From Bradyrhizobium sp. (GTDB lineage: Bacteria > Pseudomonadota > Alphaproteobacteria > Rhizobiales > Xanthobacteraceae), in contig NZ_DAIDJE010000156.1 in the NCBI RefSeq assembly GCF_027451485.1, positions 1-64,000 of the forward strand: DNA of 64,000 nt, given 5' to 3'. A program made the position numbers and the translations under genes. Shown piece after piece: positions 45,631 through 54,957 of the stretch. Under the pieces are notes generated by a model that was not told the DNA's origin, searched no databases, and saw only the letters and a program-made list of their open reading frames with translations. The number at the start of each line of letters is the position of its first letter. Position 1 is the first letter of the stretch.

Positions 45631-45840
45631 CAGAGTGCGCCCGAAGGGTTGGCCGCGCAAGCATTTGAACTGACCATTTCGGCGAAAAACGGACACTGCG
45701 CAACAAGCCCGCATCGACAACCCAAATCCACTTCATCATTCGGGGTCGATGACGCGCCACTGGGCGTCTGGAGGTCTCGTGCCCGGGGCAAAACTGAACA
45801 TCAATCTTGTCGCGCCGCCCAGCCGGAAAACGAACATATG

Positions 45841-46041
45841 TTAACGGCGGATCAGCCAGATCAGGAACAAGCCCACGACGGCCGAGCCGATGCCGGCCGC
45901 TCTGAGGATATGATCGGGCGTTTCCAGCGCGCTCTTCATCGCCCGCTTCAGCCAAAGGGGAGCGGCTGCGAACATCAGACCTTCAATCACAAGCAGGATT
46001 CCCACACCGATGAGGAAGTCGGCGAACGCTATGGACCTCAT
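45841..46041 (-). CDS. DUF2065 family membrane protein
   Basis: 66 residues from ATG 46041, after GGAGGTTTCC. Two membrane spans (FLIGVGILLVIEGLMFAA and AAGIGSAVVGLFLIWLI). The family is often encoded next to hflC and degP, as here, 70 bp after hflC. Function unknown; a role in membrane protein quality control is suggested by position only. Confidence 0.85.
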   Translation of the reverse strand: MRSIAFADFLIGVGILLVIEGLMFAAAPLWLKRAMKSALETPDHILRAAGIGSAVVGLFLIWLIRR

Positions 46042-46111
46042 CGGATGGAAACCTCCCGCTTGAACTTTTTCACGGGCGAAGCGGCATGGCTTCGCCCTTA
46101 TAATCACGTCA

Positions 46112-47029
46112 TCACGGCTTTGCTGGCGCTGCCGCTGCTGCCTCGGGAGGCTTCGGCGGCTTGCCGCCGGCGCCGCCGAAGAAGCGGAAGAAATCCGAAT
46201 CCGGCCGCAGCAGGAGCCGCGTGTCGTTGCTCTTGAGCGCCGTTTCATAGGCCGTCATCGAGCGATAGAACGCGAAGAAATCCGGATCCTTGCTGTAGGC
46301 CTCGGCAAACAGGCGGTTGCGCTCGGCATCGCCCTCGCCACGGATCTGCTCGGCCTTCGAATTGGCCTCGGCGACGATCACGGTCGCCTCACGGTCGGCA
46401 TTTGACCTGATTTCCTGCGCCTTCTGGTTGCCCTGGGCGCGGAACTCGGCGGCCTCACGCTGCCGTTCGGTCTTCATGCGCTGATACACCGCCTGGCTGT
46501 TCTGGTCGGGCAGGTCGGCGCGCCGAATCCGCACATCGACCACCTGAATGCCGTAGTTGCCGGATTCCTTGTCGAGTTGGTCGCGAATTCGCCCCATCAA
46601 GGCTTCGCGCTCGTCACGCACCACCTGGATCAGCGTAACTTCGCCGAGCACACGGCGCAGCGCCGAGTTCAACAGCGTGGTAAGCTGGAGATTGGCAGCC
46701 TGGATGGTGCCGACGCTCTGGTAGAATTGCAGCGCGTTCTTGATGCGATAGCGGGCAAAGGCATCGACCACGAGCCGCTTCTGGTCGGAAGCGATGACTT
46801 CCTGTGCCGGATTCTCCAGGTCGAGGATGCGCTTGTCGATCGGGATAACGGCGTCAGTGAACGGCACCTTGAAATGCAGGCCGGGATCGGTGACGACCTG
46901 AACGGGGGCCCCGAAGCGAACCACAAGCGCCTGTTCGGTCTGCTGCACGGTGAAAACCGAGCTGTAACCGACGACGAGCAGCAGCAGGACAAGCAGCAGA
47001 ACCATGATACCGGTGACGGGAGACCTCAT
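46112..47029 (-). CDS. hflC: HflC, subunit of the FtsH modulator complex
   Basis: 305 residues. One N-terminal membrane anchor (GIMVLLLVLLLLVVGYSSVF) followed by an SPFH/band 7 domain and a helical, coiled-coil region (QREAAEFRAQGNQKAQEIRS). HflC and HflK form a large periplasmic cage around the FtsH protease and regulate degradation of membrane proteins. Its ATG overlaps the hflK stop by 4 bp (47026-47029). A short Pro/Ala-rich tail ends the protein. Confidence 0.95.
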   Translation of the reverse strand: MRSPVTGIMVLLLVLLLLVVGYSSVFTVQQTEQALVVRFGAPVQVVTDPGLHFKVPFTDAVIPIDKRILDLENPAQEVIASDQKRLVVDAFARYRIKNALQFYQSVGTIQAANLQLTTLLNSALRRVLGEVTLIQVVRDEREALMGRIRDQLDKESGNYGIQVVDVRIRRADLPDQNSQAVYQRMKTERQREAAEFRAQGNQKAQEIRSNADREATVIVAEANSKAEQIRGEGDAERNRLFAEAYSKDPDFFAFYRSMTAYETALKSNDTRLLLRPDSDFFRFFGGAGGKPPKPPEAAAAAPAKP

Positions 47030-48177
47030 CGCACGCCTCCCGGGCCTTGCTGCGCCGCCGGACCTTGTGATCCCTGCCGCGTCGTCAGTTCGTTCAGCGG
47101 CAGATACGGCACGATGCCCTGTCCTGATGGTCCGGCGTCATAGATGAGCTTGTCGGAATTGCCGAGAATGCGCTCCATCGTCTCCAGATAGATCCGCTCA
47201 CGTGTGACATCGGGGGCCTTCTTGTATTCCTCGTAGACCTTCAGGAAGCGCGCGCTCTGGCCCTTGGCCTCGGCGACCGCCTGCTGCTTGTAGCCCTCGG
47301 CGGCCTGGATGATCTGCGCGGCGCGGCCCCGTGCTCCGGGCACAACCTGGTTGGCATAGGTCTGCGCCTGGTTTTGCAGGCTCTCGAGCTCGGTCTTGGC
47401 GTTCGTCACGTCGTTGAAGGACTGAATGACGTCCTGGTTCGGCGGATTGACGTTACCCATCTGCAACTGCTGCACCAGAATGCCCGAACCGTAGCCGTCG
47501 AGCACCCGCTGCATCAATTCCTGAACCTCCAGCTGGATCTTGTCCTTGTCATTGGTCAGGATGCCCTGAATGTTCGAATGGCCGACCACCTCGCGCATCG
47601 CGCTTTCGGCGACCGCCTTCACGGAGCCTTCGGGGTTCTGGATGTTGAAGAGATAATCGGCGGCACCGTTCGGCTTGATCCGCCAGAGTACGGTGAACTG
47701 GACGTCGACGATGTTCTCATCGCCGGTCAGCATCAGGCTTTCTTCGGGGATGTCACGCGGGACCTCGCGGCCGCGCCGCGCTGTCCCGTCGGTGGAAAAT
47801 CCGATGTTGAGCGTGGAGACGCGCAGCGCCTTCGGCAATAGCACGGTCTCGATCGGATAAGGCAGATGATAGCTCAGCCCGGGGCCGACGGTGCGCACAT
47901 GCTTGCCGAAGCGGAGCACGACGCCGAGTTCATCGGGTTGAACGCGGAATAGCCCGGAAAAACCCCAGATCGCGAGGACGGCCAGCAGCGCAATTGCAAT
48001 GCCAAGCCCGCTGAAATAACCGCCGGGAAGAAACTGCTGCATGCGGTCCTGGGCGCGGCGGAGAAGATCTTCGAGGTCGGGCGGCCTGGGCCCACCACCG
48101 GTCGGCTGCGGTCCGGAGCCCCATGGTCCCTTCGGACCCGAACCCCAGGGACCTCCGCCCTGATTCTTCCACGCCAT
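47026..48177 (-). CDS. hflK: HflK, subunit of the FtsH modulator complex
   Basis: 383 residues from ATG 48177, preceded by AAGGAGATTTG. The N-terminal 45 residues are a Gly/Pro/Trp-rich cytoplasmic tail (MAWKNQGGGPWGSGPKG), typical of HflK. One membrane span at about 65-85 leads to an SPFH/band 7 domain and a long helical region (QLEVQEL to AKGQSARFLKVYEEY). Works with HflC around FtsH. A second Gly/Gln-rich tail is at the C-terminus. Confidence 0.95.
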   Translation of the reverse strand: MAWKNQGGGPWGSGPKGPWGSGPQPTGGGPRPPDLEDLLRRAQDRMQQFLPGGYFSGLGIAIALLAVLAIWGFSGLFRVQPDELGVVLRFGKHVRTVGPGLSYHLPYPIETVLLPKALRVSTLNIGFSTDGTARRGREVPRDIPEESLMLTGDENIVDVQFTVLWRIKPNGAADYLFNIQNPEGSVKAVAESAMREVVGHSNIQGILTNDKDKIQLEVQELMQRVLDGYGSGILVQQLQMGNVNPPNQDVIQSFNDVTNAKTELESLQNQAQTYANQVVPGARGRAAQIIQAAEGYKQQAVAEAKGQSARFLKVYEEYKKAPDVTRERIYLETMERILGNSDKLIYDAGPSGQGIVPYLPLNELTTRQGSQGPAAQQGPGGVR

Positions 48178-48340
48178 ACAAATCTCCTTCAAGGCCTTCG
48201 GGGAACGGTCAAGCCCCTGCCCGGCATGCGGCCACGTGGGGCTTTATAGGGGACGGCACCTGCCCTTACAACGCGCGCCTTTGGCCCGGCAGAGCTATGT
48301 CGAAGGCCCCGATTGTCAATGTAAACATTCGCCGTTGCGG

Positions 48341-48853
48341 TTAATTCAGCCTTCGCTTGCGATAAGTGACAAAGGAAAAAGCCGCGCTGTCATCGGGACC
48401 GGCTGGGTGTTCGGTCCGCGTCACCTCGTCCCAGCTGGCCCTGTCGATTGGCCCAAAACGAGTGTCGCCGGGAGGAGCGATATGAACTTCGGTCACCTCC
48501 AGGCGATCGGCGAAAGCCATCCATTGGGCGTAGATCTCCGCCCCGCCGATCACGGCGATTTCAGTGGCGAAACGCCGCAGCGCGTCACCCCTCGCAACGT
48601 CCAGCGCCTGGCCCAGCGACGTCGTGACGACCGTGCCGCTCGCGCGAAAGGCCGCATCCCGCGTCATCACGATGTTGGTACGCCCGGGCAAGGGACGGCG
48701 CAGCGACAGGAAGGTCTTGCGGCCCATCACGACCGGCTTGCCGATCGTCAGCGCCTTGAAGCGCATCAGGTCGGTCCTGAGCCGCCACGGGATCGCGCCT
48801 TCCGCACCGATCACGCCATTATCGGCGACGGCGACGATGAGCACGATCTGCAT
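48341..48853 (-). CDS. folA: dihydrofolate reductase
   Basis: 170 residues. Reduces dihydrofolate to tetrahydrofolate with NADPH, balancing the oxidation made by thymidylate synthase (thyA, same strand, two genes upstream). The substrate loop NGVIGAEGAIPWRLRTDL starts near 12, the Met20-region and VVMGRKTFLSL are present. The ATG is at 48853 and a palindromic repeat ending CTAGTGG begins at 48855, so its usual ribosome site and promoter region have been replaced by repeat DNA; GGATCGG lies about 10 nt upstream. Confidence 0.95.
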   Translation of the reverse strand: MQIVLIVAVADNGVIGAEGAIPWRLRTDLMRFKALTIGKPVVMGRKTFLSLRRPLPGRTNIVMTRDAAFRASGTVVTTSLGQALDVARGDALRRFATEIAVIGGAEIYAQWMAFADRLEVTEVHIAPPGDTRFGPIDRASWDEVTRTEHPAGPDDSAAFSFVTYRKRRLN

Positions 48854-48854
48854 A

Positions 48855-48971
48855 CTAGTGGTCCGATCCTAACATTCGTGTCCCTGCTCCGCGGCACCTT
48901 TTACAAACGGATTTGAAATTTGCTCGTCCAGCGCGCGACCTATGGATAGCGAGCGTACAATCAGCTCCACT
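48855..48971. repeat. degenerate family A elements between the GNAT gene and folA
   Basis: A left end CTAGTGGTCCGATCCTAACA continuing TTCG (48855-48878), matching the right end of the element at 54437-54513, is followed by a diverged family A pair (ATTTGAAATTTGCTCG near 48911 and GCGAGCGTACAATCAG near 48950) ending CTCCACTGG. The TGA stop of the GNAT gene (48961-48963) lies inside it. Confidence 0.65.
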
Positions 48972-49455
48972 GGCGTGCTCCTTCCGCGAGCGCGTGGAGC
49001 GCAGGGCCGGCCACTTTGCAAATGGTCCAATCGTCAACCAGCACTGCGCCAAGCGACTTGTAGAACTCGATCGACGGCGTATTCCAGTCGAGCACAGCCC
49101 ATTGCAGGCGCGACCAGTTGTTCGCCACGCACTCCCTGGCGAGGTGCGACAGCAGGGCCTTGCCGATTCCCTTGCCGCGCAGCGTCGGCCGCACGAACAG
49201 ATCTTCAAGATAGAGTCCGGGCCGGCCGGCGAACGTCGAGAAATTCATGAACCAGACGGCGAAGCCCGCGACCTCGCCGTTCCATTCCGCGATCTCGCAG
49301 AACAGCCGCGGATGGGCGCCGAACAGCGCATCGGCGATCATCGCCTCGGTCGCCTCGACCTCGTGCAAGAGCTTTTCATATTCGGCGAGTTCACGGACCA
49401 GCGCGAGCACCACGCCTGCTTCATCCGGGTGCGCACGACGAATTTCCAGACTCAC
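48961..49455 (-). CDS. GNAT-family N-acetyltransferase
   Basis: 164 residues ([19 protein letters not shown]). The acetyl-CoA loop is [19 protein letters not shown], preceded by the strand LYLEDLFVR that is typical of the spermidine/thialysine acetyltransferase (SSAT) group. The [13 protein letters not shown] segment is a further family hallmark. The substrate is a small amine by similarity only. Overlaps the thyA stop by 4 bp, so it is co-translated with thyA. Confidence 0.9.
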   Translation of the reverse strand: MSLEIRRAHPDEAGVVLALVRELAEYEKLLHEVEATEAMIADALFGAHPRLFCEIAEWNGEVAGFAVWFMNFSTFAGRPGLYLEDLFVRPTLRGKGIGKALLSHLARECVANNWSRLQWAVLDWNTPSIEFYKSLGAVLVDDWTICKVAGPALHALAEGARQWS

Positions 49456-50246
49456 ACCGCGACCTCGGCCTTGATGTGCGGATGCGGATCGTAGCCCTCG
49501 AGCGCAAAGTCTTCAAAGCGGAAGGCAAAGATATCCTTCACGTCGTGATTGATCCTCATGGTCGGCAGGGATCGTGGCGCGCGCGTCAATTGCAGCCGCG
49601 CCTGCTCGACGTGGTTGGAATAAAGATGCACGTCGCCGAACGAATGCACGAATTCACCTGGCTTCAACCTCGTGACCTGCGCCACCATCATGGTGAGCAG
49701 CGCGTAGGAGGCGATGTTGAAGGGAACGCCCAGAAACACGTCGGCCGAACGCTGGTAGAGCTGGCAGGAGAGTTTGCCGTTCGCCACATAGAACTGGAAC
49801 AGGCAGTGGCACGGCGGCAGCGCCATCTGATCGATTTCGGCCGGATTCCACGCGCTGACGATCAGCCGCCGCGAATCCGGATTTGTCCGAATCATCTCGA
49901 TCACGTTTGCGATCTGATCGATCTTGCGCCCGTCAGGCGCGGGCCATGAGCGCCATTGCGAACCGTAGACCGGACCGAGATTGCCATTGGCGTCGGCCCA
50001 TTCATCCCAGATCGTGACGCCATGGTCATGCAGATATTTGACGTTGGTATCGCCCTTCAGGAACCAGAGCAGCTCATGGATGATCGCCTTCAGCGGCAGC
50101 CGCTTGGTGGTCAGCATCGGAAAGCCCGCCGCCAGATCGAAGCGCATCTGGTGACCGAAGATCGAGATCGTGCCGGTGCCCGTGCGGTCGGACTTTTCGA
50201 CGCCGTCGGCCAGGATTCGTTCGAGCAGGTCGTGATACTGGATCAT
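49452..50246 (-). CDS. thyA: thymidylate synthase
   Basis: 264 residues, standard length. Converts dUMP to dTMP with methylene-tetrahydrofolate, yielding dihydrofolate for FolA. The catalytic Cys is in [13 protein letters not shown] near 146, and the [19 protein letters not shown] start and [19 protein letters not shown] segments are intact. First gene of the run thyA, GNAT, folA. Confidence 0.97.
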   Translation of the reverse strand: MIQYHDLLERILADGVEKSDRTGTGTISIFGHQMRFDLAAGFPMLTTKRLPLKAIIHELLWFLKGDTNVKYLHDHGVTIWDEWADANGNLGPVYGSQWRSWPAPDGRKIDQIANVIEMIRTNPDSRRLIVSAWNPAEIDQMALPPCHCLFQFYVANGKLSCQLYQRSADVFLGVPFNIASYALLTMMVAQVTRLKPGEFVHSFGDVHLYSNHVEQARLQLTRAPRSLPTMRINHDVKDIFAFRFEDFALEGYDPHPHIKAEVAV

Positions 50247-50416
50247 GGTCTTGTGGCGTTCCGAGGGTGGTGCCGGCCCTCACGGCGCAGGTTTAAAGGC
50301 GAACTTTTAGCGGTCAGGCGCGGGCTTACCTACGGCGATTCGCCTTTATACCCTGAAAAGTGAGCATTCGGCCGGGCCTCGGCAAGGCGGGAACCAGCGA
50401 GGCGTCCGTCGATTCC

Positions 50417-50953
50417 TTATCCGATCAGGCCGGCAAAGCCGGCGCAGCCGCCGGCGAGAAGCATCCAGAGCGGGTTCAGCCTGGTTACGGAAGCCAGCAT
50501 CGCGGCACCGACGGTGACGAGGACCGCGACCACGGTCCGGTCGGAGGTACGCGCCAGAATGAAGCCGCTTGCGCCCATCAGCCCGATCGACAGCGGCACC
50601 AGTGCGGCCTGCACAATGCCGGGCCAGCGCGCCTGGCTCGCACGCGTCAGGAAGCGGCTGACAATCAGGGCCAGCACCGCTGTCGGCACGCACATCGCAA
50701 CGGTGGCGACCAATGCACCGAGCAGCCCGGCGACCGAATAGCCGATCAGGGTCACGATCAACACGTTCGGCCCGGGCGAGAGTTGCGCGATCGCATAGAC
50801 GTCGGTGAATTGCTGGTCGGAGAGCCAGTGGTTCACGTCGACGGCGACACGGTGCATTTCCGGAATCGCCGAATTGGCGCCGCCGACCGCAAACAGCGAC
50901 ATCGCGGCGAAAGTCCAGGCCAGCGTGAGGACGGGATTGGAATCAGAATTCAT
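50417..50953 (-). CDS. chromate transporter family, second half (short-chain ChrA)
   Basis: 178 residues from ATG 50953 (MNSDSNPVLTLAWTFAAMS). A single CHR domain with six spans; the signature GGANSAIPEMHR and QLSPGPNVLIVTLIG are present. In the short-chain type two separate halves make one transporter; the partner is encoded just upstream with a 4-bp overlap (ATGA 50950-50953). The family expels chromate, but many members have no proven substrate. Confidence 0.88.
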   Translation of the reverse strand: MNSDSNPVLTLAWTFAAMSLFAVGGANSAIPEMHRVAVDVNHWLSDQQFTDVYAIAQLSPGPNVLIVTLIGYSVAGLLGALVATVAMCVPTAVLALIVSRFLTRASQARWPGIVQAALVPLSIGLMGASGFILARTSDRTVVAVLVTVGAAMLASVTRLNPLWMLLAGGCAGFAGLIG

Positions 50954-51543
50954 GCCGCCCTCCGCATCCACCAGGTGATTGCGATCGAGATCGGGATCGC
51001 GGCCAGCAGCACGGCCGCCAGCGGCAGGCGGGCGATGCCGATCGCAATGAAGACCGCGACCATGAGCAAGAGCGCAATCACGTCGCGCCGCTTCAAGAGC
51101 GGCGTCATCATCCGGAAGACCACGGCGAGCATCAACCCGATGGCCGCGCAAGCGACCCCGGAAAGAATACGGCGCAGCGCATCGATATCGCCATAGCGGT
51201 GGTAGAGCACACCCATAACGACCATGATCAGAGCGGGCGGACCGACCAGCCCGGAGAAGGCGGCAACAGCGCCCGGCAGGCCGCGCAGCCGCGAGCCGAA
51301 CACGAAGCTCAGGTTGACGATGTTGGGCCCGGGCAGGAAATGGCAGAGCGCAAAGGTTTCGTTGAACTCGTCGGCCGTCATCCATTTGTGCTGGTCGACG
51401 ATGCCGCGCCGCGCCCACACCAGGACGCCGCCAAAGCCCGCCAGCGACATTTTGGCGAAGGCGATGAAAAGCGTGAGCAGACTGGGGGGCGAGGTCGAGA
51501 TATCCGGCGCTGCGAGGGCGGCTGATGACGAATCCGGGGGCAT
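50950..51543 (-). CDS. chromate transporter family, first half (short-chain ChrA)
   Basis: 197 residues from ATG 51543 (MPPDSSSAALAAPDIST). CHR domain with the hallmark SLAGFGGVLVWARRGIV and CHFLPGPNIVNLSFVFG. It pairs with the second half encoded downstream; the two have opposite membrane topology in known pairs. The frame is open upstream but that part overlaps a palindrome. Confidence 0.88.
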   Translation of the reverse strand: MPPDSSSAALAAPDISTSPPSLLTLFIAFAKMSLAGFGGVLVWARRGIVDQHKWMTADEFNETFALCHFLPGPNIVNLSFVFGSRLRGLPGAVAAFSGLVGPPALIMVVMGVLYHRYGDIDALRRILSGVACAAIGLMLAVVFRMMTPLLKRRDVIALLLMVAVFIAIGIARLPLAAVLLAAIPISIAITWWMRRAA

Positions 51544-51604
51544 GGCCTCATTTAAAGGCAGGCTCCGAGGCGGCCAACCCTTATTCCGGCATATCCACCT
51601 TTCC

Positions 51605-51672
51605 TGGTGGTCCGACACCGAAGTTCGTCCGGTTTTGCGACTCGCCTTTGCGAACCTCGGAATCCACAACTA
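51605..51672. repeat. family C palindrome with TGGTGG/CTAG ends
   Basis: TGGTGGTCCGACACCGAAGT continuing TCG pairs loosely with CGAACCTCGGAATCCACAAC continuing TAG. It lies in the gap 51544-51859 between the chromate transporter and ssrA. A second AATCCACAGCTAG follows at about 51680. Nothing else was seen in the gap. Confidence 0.6.
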
Positions 51673-51859
51673 GCCTATTGAATCCACAGCTAGCCCATTT
51701 GTTGACCCGGTTTCGCTTTGGTGGTCCGCGTGACGGCAGCGGCAAAAATGCGACTTTTGAACCGCAAAACCGGACTCCCTGAGGCGCGGTTTCCTCAAAA
51801 TCATGTGTTTCAATTGATTTTGCAGCACTGTCTTTCTCAACCTTTGCCCCCTATATTGG

Positions 51860-52200
51860 AGATGCCGGCTTGCCGGCTATGGAAATAAATGACCGTCGCA
51901 ATAAACCATTCGGACCCGGGGGCAGTACCCGGCGCCTCCACCAAAGCCTGCCAAAGAAAAAGCCTGCCAAAAATCATGTCCGGCGGGCTTCGGCGGGGGC
52001 GAAATAGGATCGACGAGGGCGTAAAGGGCGTGTTTTTTCTCGGTATGGTTCCGCCGATATCGGGCCATGCAATAGTTGCAAACGACAACTATGCTCCGGT
52101 TGCTCAGGCTGCGTAACGCAGTTTGAAAGACCACTTTAAAGTCCTGGCGGGTTAAGCTCCGCTAGGCGGGGTTCGGAGGCACCTGGCAACAGAAGCCTCC
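51860..52200 (+). ncRNA. ssrA: transfer-messenger RNA, circularly permuted two-piece form
   Basis: Rescues stalled ribosomes by adding a degradation tag. The acceptor piece comes first: a T-arm CCGGG-GGCAGTA-CCCGG (51916-51932), CGCCTCC and encoded ACCA (51933-51943). After a loop of about 50 bp the coding piece begins GGGGGCG (51995-52001), which pairs with CGCCTCC. The tag frame at 52078-52116 reads ANDNYAPVAQAA then TAA. This order is the alphaproteobacterial permutation. The gene ends in a hairpin GGAGGC-N14-GCCTCC (52175-52200) followed by ACTTTCCTTTT. Exact 5' end is uncertain. sspB follows. Confidence 0.93.
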
Positions 52201-52352
52201 ACTTTCCTTTTATGACCCTTCCTCGTCCCGGCTTCCGGGCTGCTGACCTCCGCGTTCAAGCAGGGTACGATGCTGGGAACCCGTCCCGAGTCGGGCGCGG
52301 CGGCAGCCGGCCTCCACGGGAGATAGACATAAATCCTGCGACAGGACCGATC

Positions 52353-52859
52353 ATGGCGACCGATCACATCCGATATGACGTACTGGCCCGCGACGCACTG
52401 CGCGGGGTACTGCGTCGCGTGCTGGCGGATGCCGCCGAGCACGGCCTGCCGGGCGACCACCATTTCTTCATCACCTTTGCTTCGACCGCCGAGGGGGTGA
52501 AATTGTCGCCGCGATTGCTCGCGCAGTATCCGGAAGAGATGACGGTCATTCTCCAGCACCAGTTCTGGGATCTGGTGGTGACGGAGGATCGCTTCGAGGT
52601 CGGCCTGTCCTTTGGCGGCGTTCCCGAGCGCCTTGTCATTCCCTTCAGCGCCATCAAGAGCTTCTTCGATCCTTCGGTGCAGTTCGGTCTGCAATTCGAG
52701 ATGGGTGATGCGGAGCCCGCCGCCGCGGAAGGAAGTCCGGCTGCGCCTTCGTCTCCGCCGTCCGCTCTGCCGGCGCCCGAGAAGGAAACCAGGGACGGGC
52801 CGGAAAAGCCCACCGAGGGCGCCGAGGTGGTTCGTCTCGACCGCTTCCGCAAGAAATAA
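52353..52859 (+). CDS. sspB: SspB-family ClpXP adaptor
   Basis: 168 residues from ATG 52353 (MATDHIRYDVLARDALRG). The SspB fold covers about 1-115 (HHFFITFASTAEGVKLSPRL, VILQHQFWDLVV, FGGVPERLVIPFSAI); then an acidic Ala/Pro/Glu-rich linker and a short C-terminal tail (VVRLDRFRKK) that in known members docks on ClpX. SspB tethers ssrA-tagged proteins to the protease. It lies 153 bp after ssrA, so tag and adaptor are neighbours. A start 47 codons upstream would run into ssrA and is rejected. Confidence 0.9.
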   Translation: MATDHIRYDVLARDALRGVLRRVLADAAEHGLPGDHHFFITFASTAEGVKLSPRLLAQYPEEMTVILQHQFWDLVVTEDRFEVGLSFGGVPERLVIPFSAIKSFFDPSVQFGLQFEMGDAEPAAAEGSPAAPSSPPSALPAPEKETRDGPEKPTEGAEVVRLDRFRKK

Positions 52860-52908
52860 CGCCCGCTACCCACTCGCTTACGGCGCCGACAGTCCATAGG
52901 TAGGATTT

Positions 52909-54333
52909 ATGGCCCGCCCGAAACGTTCGTCCCCGTCAAAATCGACCGCAACACGCACCGAAACCGACAGTTTCGGTGCGATCGAGGTCGATGCCAGCCG
53001 CTATTGGGGCGCGCAGACCGAACGGAGCAGGCAGAATTTCCGCATCGGCCACGACCGGATGCCGATCGAGATCATTCGCGCCCTCGGTATCGTCAAGCTC
53101 GCCGCGGCCGAAACCAACCGTGAGCTCCGCCTGCTGGACCAGCGCCGCGCGCGGGCCATCATCCGCGCCGCGCGCGAGGTGATCGATGGCCGGCTGGACG
53201 ATCACTTTCCGCTGGTGGTCTGGCAGACCGGCTCCGGCACCCAGACCAACATGAACCTCAACGAAGTGATCGCCAATCGCGCCAACGAACTGCTGGGCGG
53301 CAAGCGAGGCGCAAAATCGCCGGTGCATCCGAACGATCACGTCAATATGAGCCAGTCGTCCAACGACTCGTTCCCGACCGCCATGCATATTGCCGCCGCA
53401 CTTGCCATCACGCACGATCTGTTGCCGGCGCTGACGATGCTGCATCGTGCACTACGGGCAAAAGAGAAGGCGTTCGCCCGCATCGTCAAAATCGGCCGCA
53501 CCCACACGCAGGATGCGACGCCACTGACGCTCGGCCAGGAATTTTCCGGCTATGCCGCGCAGGTCGAGCACGGCATTGCTCGGATCCGCGTCGCGCTGAA
53601 GGAGCTTTATCCGCTGGCGCAAGGCGGCACCGCGGTCGGCACCGGGCTGAACTCGAAGCCCCGGTTTGCAAAAGCCTTCGCCCGCCAAGCCGCGAAGCTC
53701 ACCCGCCTGCCCTTCACGAGCGCGGTCAACAAATTCGAGGCGCTCGCAGCCAACGACGCCTATGTATTCGTGCATGGCGCGCTGAATGCAGCGGCGACCG
53801 GCTTGTTCAAGATCGCCAACGACATTCGCTTCCTCGGCTCGGGCCCCCGCTCCGGCCTCGGCGAACTCATCCTGCCTGAAAACGAGCCAGGCTCCTCGAT
53901 CATGCCCGGCAAGGTCAACCCGACACAGTGCGAAGCCGTCACCATGGTGTGCTGCCAGGTCTTCGGCAATCAAACCGCCATCACTACCGCCGGCAGCCAG
54001 GGCCATTTCGAGCTGAACGTCTATAAGCCGCTCTTGGCATATTGTATGATGAATTCCATACAACTGCTGACGGACGTGACCCGTTCTTTTACGGAGCACT
54101 GCGTCGAGGGCATAAGGGCCGACGAGAAACGCATTCACGAATTGATGGAGCGTTCGCTGATGCTGGTGACGGCACTCGCACCGAAGATCGGCTATGATAA
54201 TGCCGCTAAAGTAGCCAAATCCGCGCATGGGCGCGGTACAACCTTGAAGGAAGAGGCGATCAGGCTTGGGTTTGTTTCCGCAGAAGAGTTCGAGCGTCTG
54301 GTGAGGCCGCGCGAAATGACTCACCCTGGATGA
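52909..54333 (+). CDS. fumC: class II fumarate hydratase
   Basis: 474 residues. Interconverts fumarate and malate in the TCA cycle, without an iron-sulfur cluster. The fumarase/aspartase signature [17 protein letters not shown] lies near 325, the [13 protein letters not shown] segment near 200 and the [11 protein letters not shown] segment near 155. It starts 49 bp after sspB. The N-terminal 18 residues are Ser/Lys/Arg-rich, longer than usual. Confidence 0.96.
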   Translation: MARPKRSSPSKSTATRTETDSFGAIEVDASRYWGAQTERSRQNFRIGHDRMPIEIIRALGIVKLAAAETNRELRLLDQRRARAIIRAAREVIDGRLDDHFPLVVWQTGSGTQTNMNLNEVIANRANELLGGKRGAKSPVHPNDHVNMSQSSNDSFPTAMHIAAALAITHDLLPALTMLHRALRAKEKAFARIVKIGRTHTQDATPLTLGQEFSGYAAQVEHGIARIRVALKELYPLAQGGTAVGTGLNSKPRFAKAFARQAAKLTRLPFTSAVNKFEALAANDAYVFVHGALNAAATGLFKIANDIRFLGSGPRSGLGELILPENEPGSSIMPGKVNPTQCEAVTMVCCQVFGNQTAITTAGSQGHFELNVYKPLLAYCMMNSIQLLTDVTRSFTEHCVEGIRADEKRIHELMERSLMLVTALAPKIGYDNAAKVAKSAHGRGTTLKEEAIRLGFVSAEEFERLVRPREMTHPG

Positions 54334-54436
54334 ACGCGCAGGGCACCATGCAGCGCGCCGCTGCTTTTTATGCTTGGAGAATTTATCTGGCCGAAGAATT
54401 ATGCTTCATTGTCTTTTACGGCGGCGTTCGCCCGTG

Positions 54437-54513
54437 CTAGTGGTTCAATTGTGACATTTGCACCCCCTTTTCAGCAGGCACTTTTGCCAATGTTAGAATC
54501 GAAGGACCGCTAG
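54437..54513. repeat. family A element with CTAGTGG/CCGCTAG ends
   Basis: CTAGTGGTTC (54437-54446) and GAAGGACCGCTAG (54501-54513) form the outer stem; inner arms TGTGACATTTGCA and TTTTGCCAATGTTAGA are imperfect. Both ends read CTAG. It lies in the gap 54334-54768 after fumC. Confidence 0.75.
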
Positions 54514-54518
54514 CCGAC

Positions 54519-54578
54519 AATTGACATTCGCAGCGAGCGTCTTCGGCGCGGTGAGTAGCGAATGTCAAATCCACTCCA
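54519..54578. repeat. family A palindrome downstream of fumC
   Basis: AATTGACATTCGCA (54519-54532) and GCGAATGTCAAATCCACTCCA (54558-54578) are near-perfect arms. Adjacent to the element at 54437 but distinct from it. No coding frame was seen in the rest of the gap. Confidence 0.82.
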
Positions 54579-54768
54579 CGAGAGCAAAATTTATTTCGAA
54601 AATCGAACCGCGACATTTGCGATCAAGCTGCATAATGAGGAATTGATAGATGAGGATCGAGCTGGCTTACACATCTCCCTCGAATTTGTATGCAAGGCGA
54701 ACCTTCCCGCTTTCGTCGATTGATTGCACCGTCGCAGCGACGATCGGAATTGCGTGACGGAGGCCGGC

Positions 54769-54957
54769 ATGGGTGAGGTCGTTAATCTCAAGCAGTTCAA
54801 GAAGCGCGCGGCGCGCGACCGCTCCGAGCAGGATGCCGCCACCAATCGCGCGCGGTTCGGCCGCACGAAAACCGAACGCGGCCGCGACGAGGCGCGCAAC
54901 AAGCGCACGCGCGAGCTGCTCGATCAGCATCGCATCGACGGCGGAGAAGCATCATGA
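54769..54957 (+). CDS. DUF4169 family protein
   Basis: 62 residues from ATG 54769 (MGEVVNLKQFKKRAARDR), preceded by GACGGAGGCC. Highly charged and helical (Lys/Arg/Glu/Asp), the pattern of the DUF4169 family often found beside fumC in alphaproteobacteria. An in-frame start 15 codons upstream lacks a ribosome site. The stop overlaps the next start by 4 bp. Function unknown; a nucleic-acid or protein-binding role is possible from charge alone. Confidence 0.72.
   Translation: MGEVVNLKQFKKRAARDRSEQDAATNRARFGRTKTERGRDEARNKRTRELLDQHRIDGGEAS

Noticed and set aside
52212..52352. upstream extension of sspB
   Set aside because: The added 47 residues overlap the end of ssrA and are low in coding character; SspB proteins start at MATDHIRYDV-like sequence.
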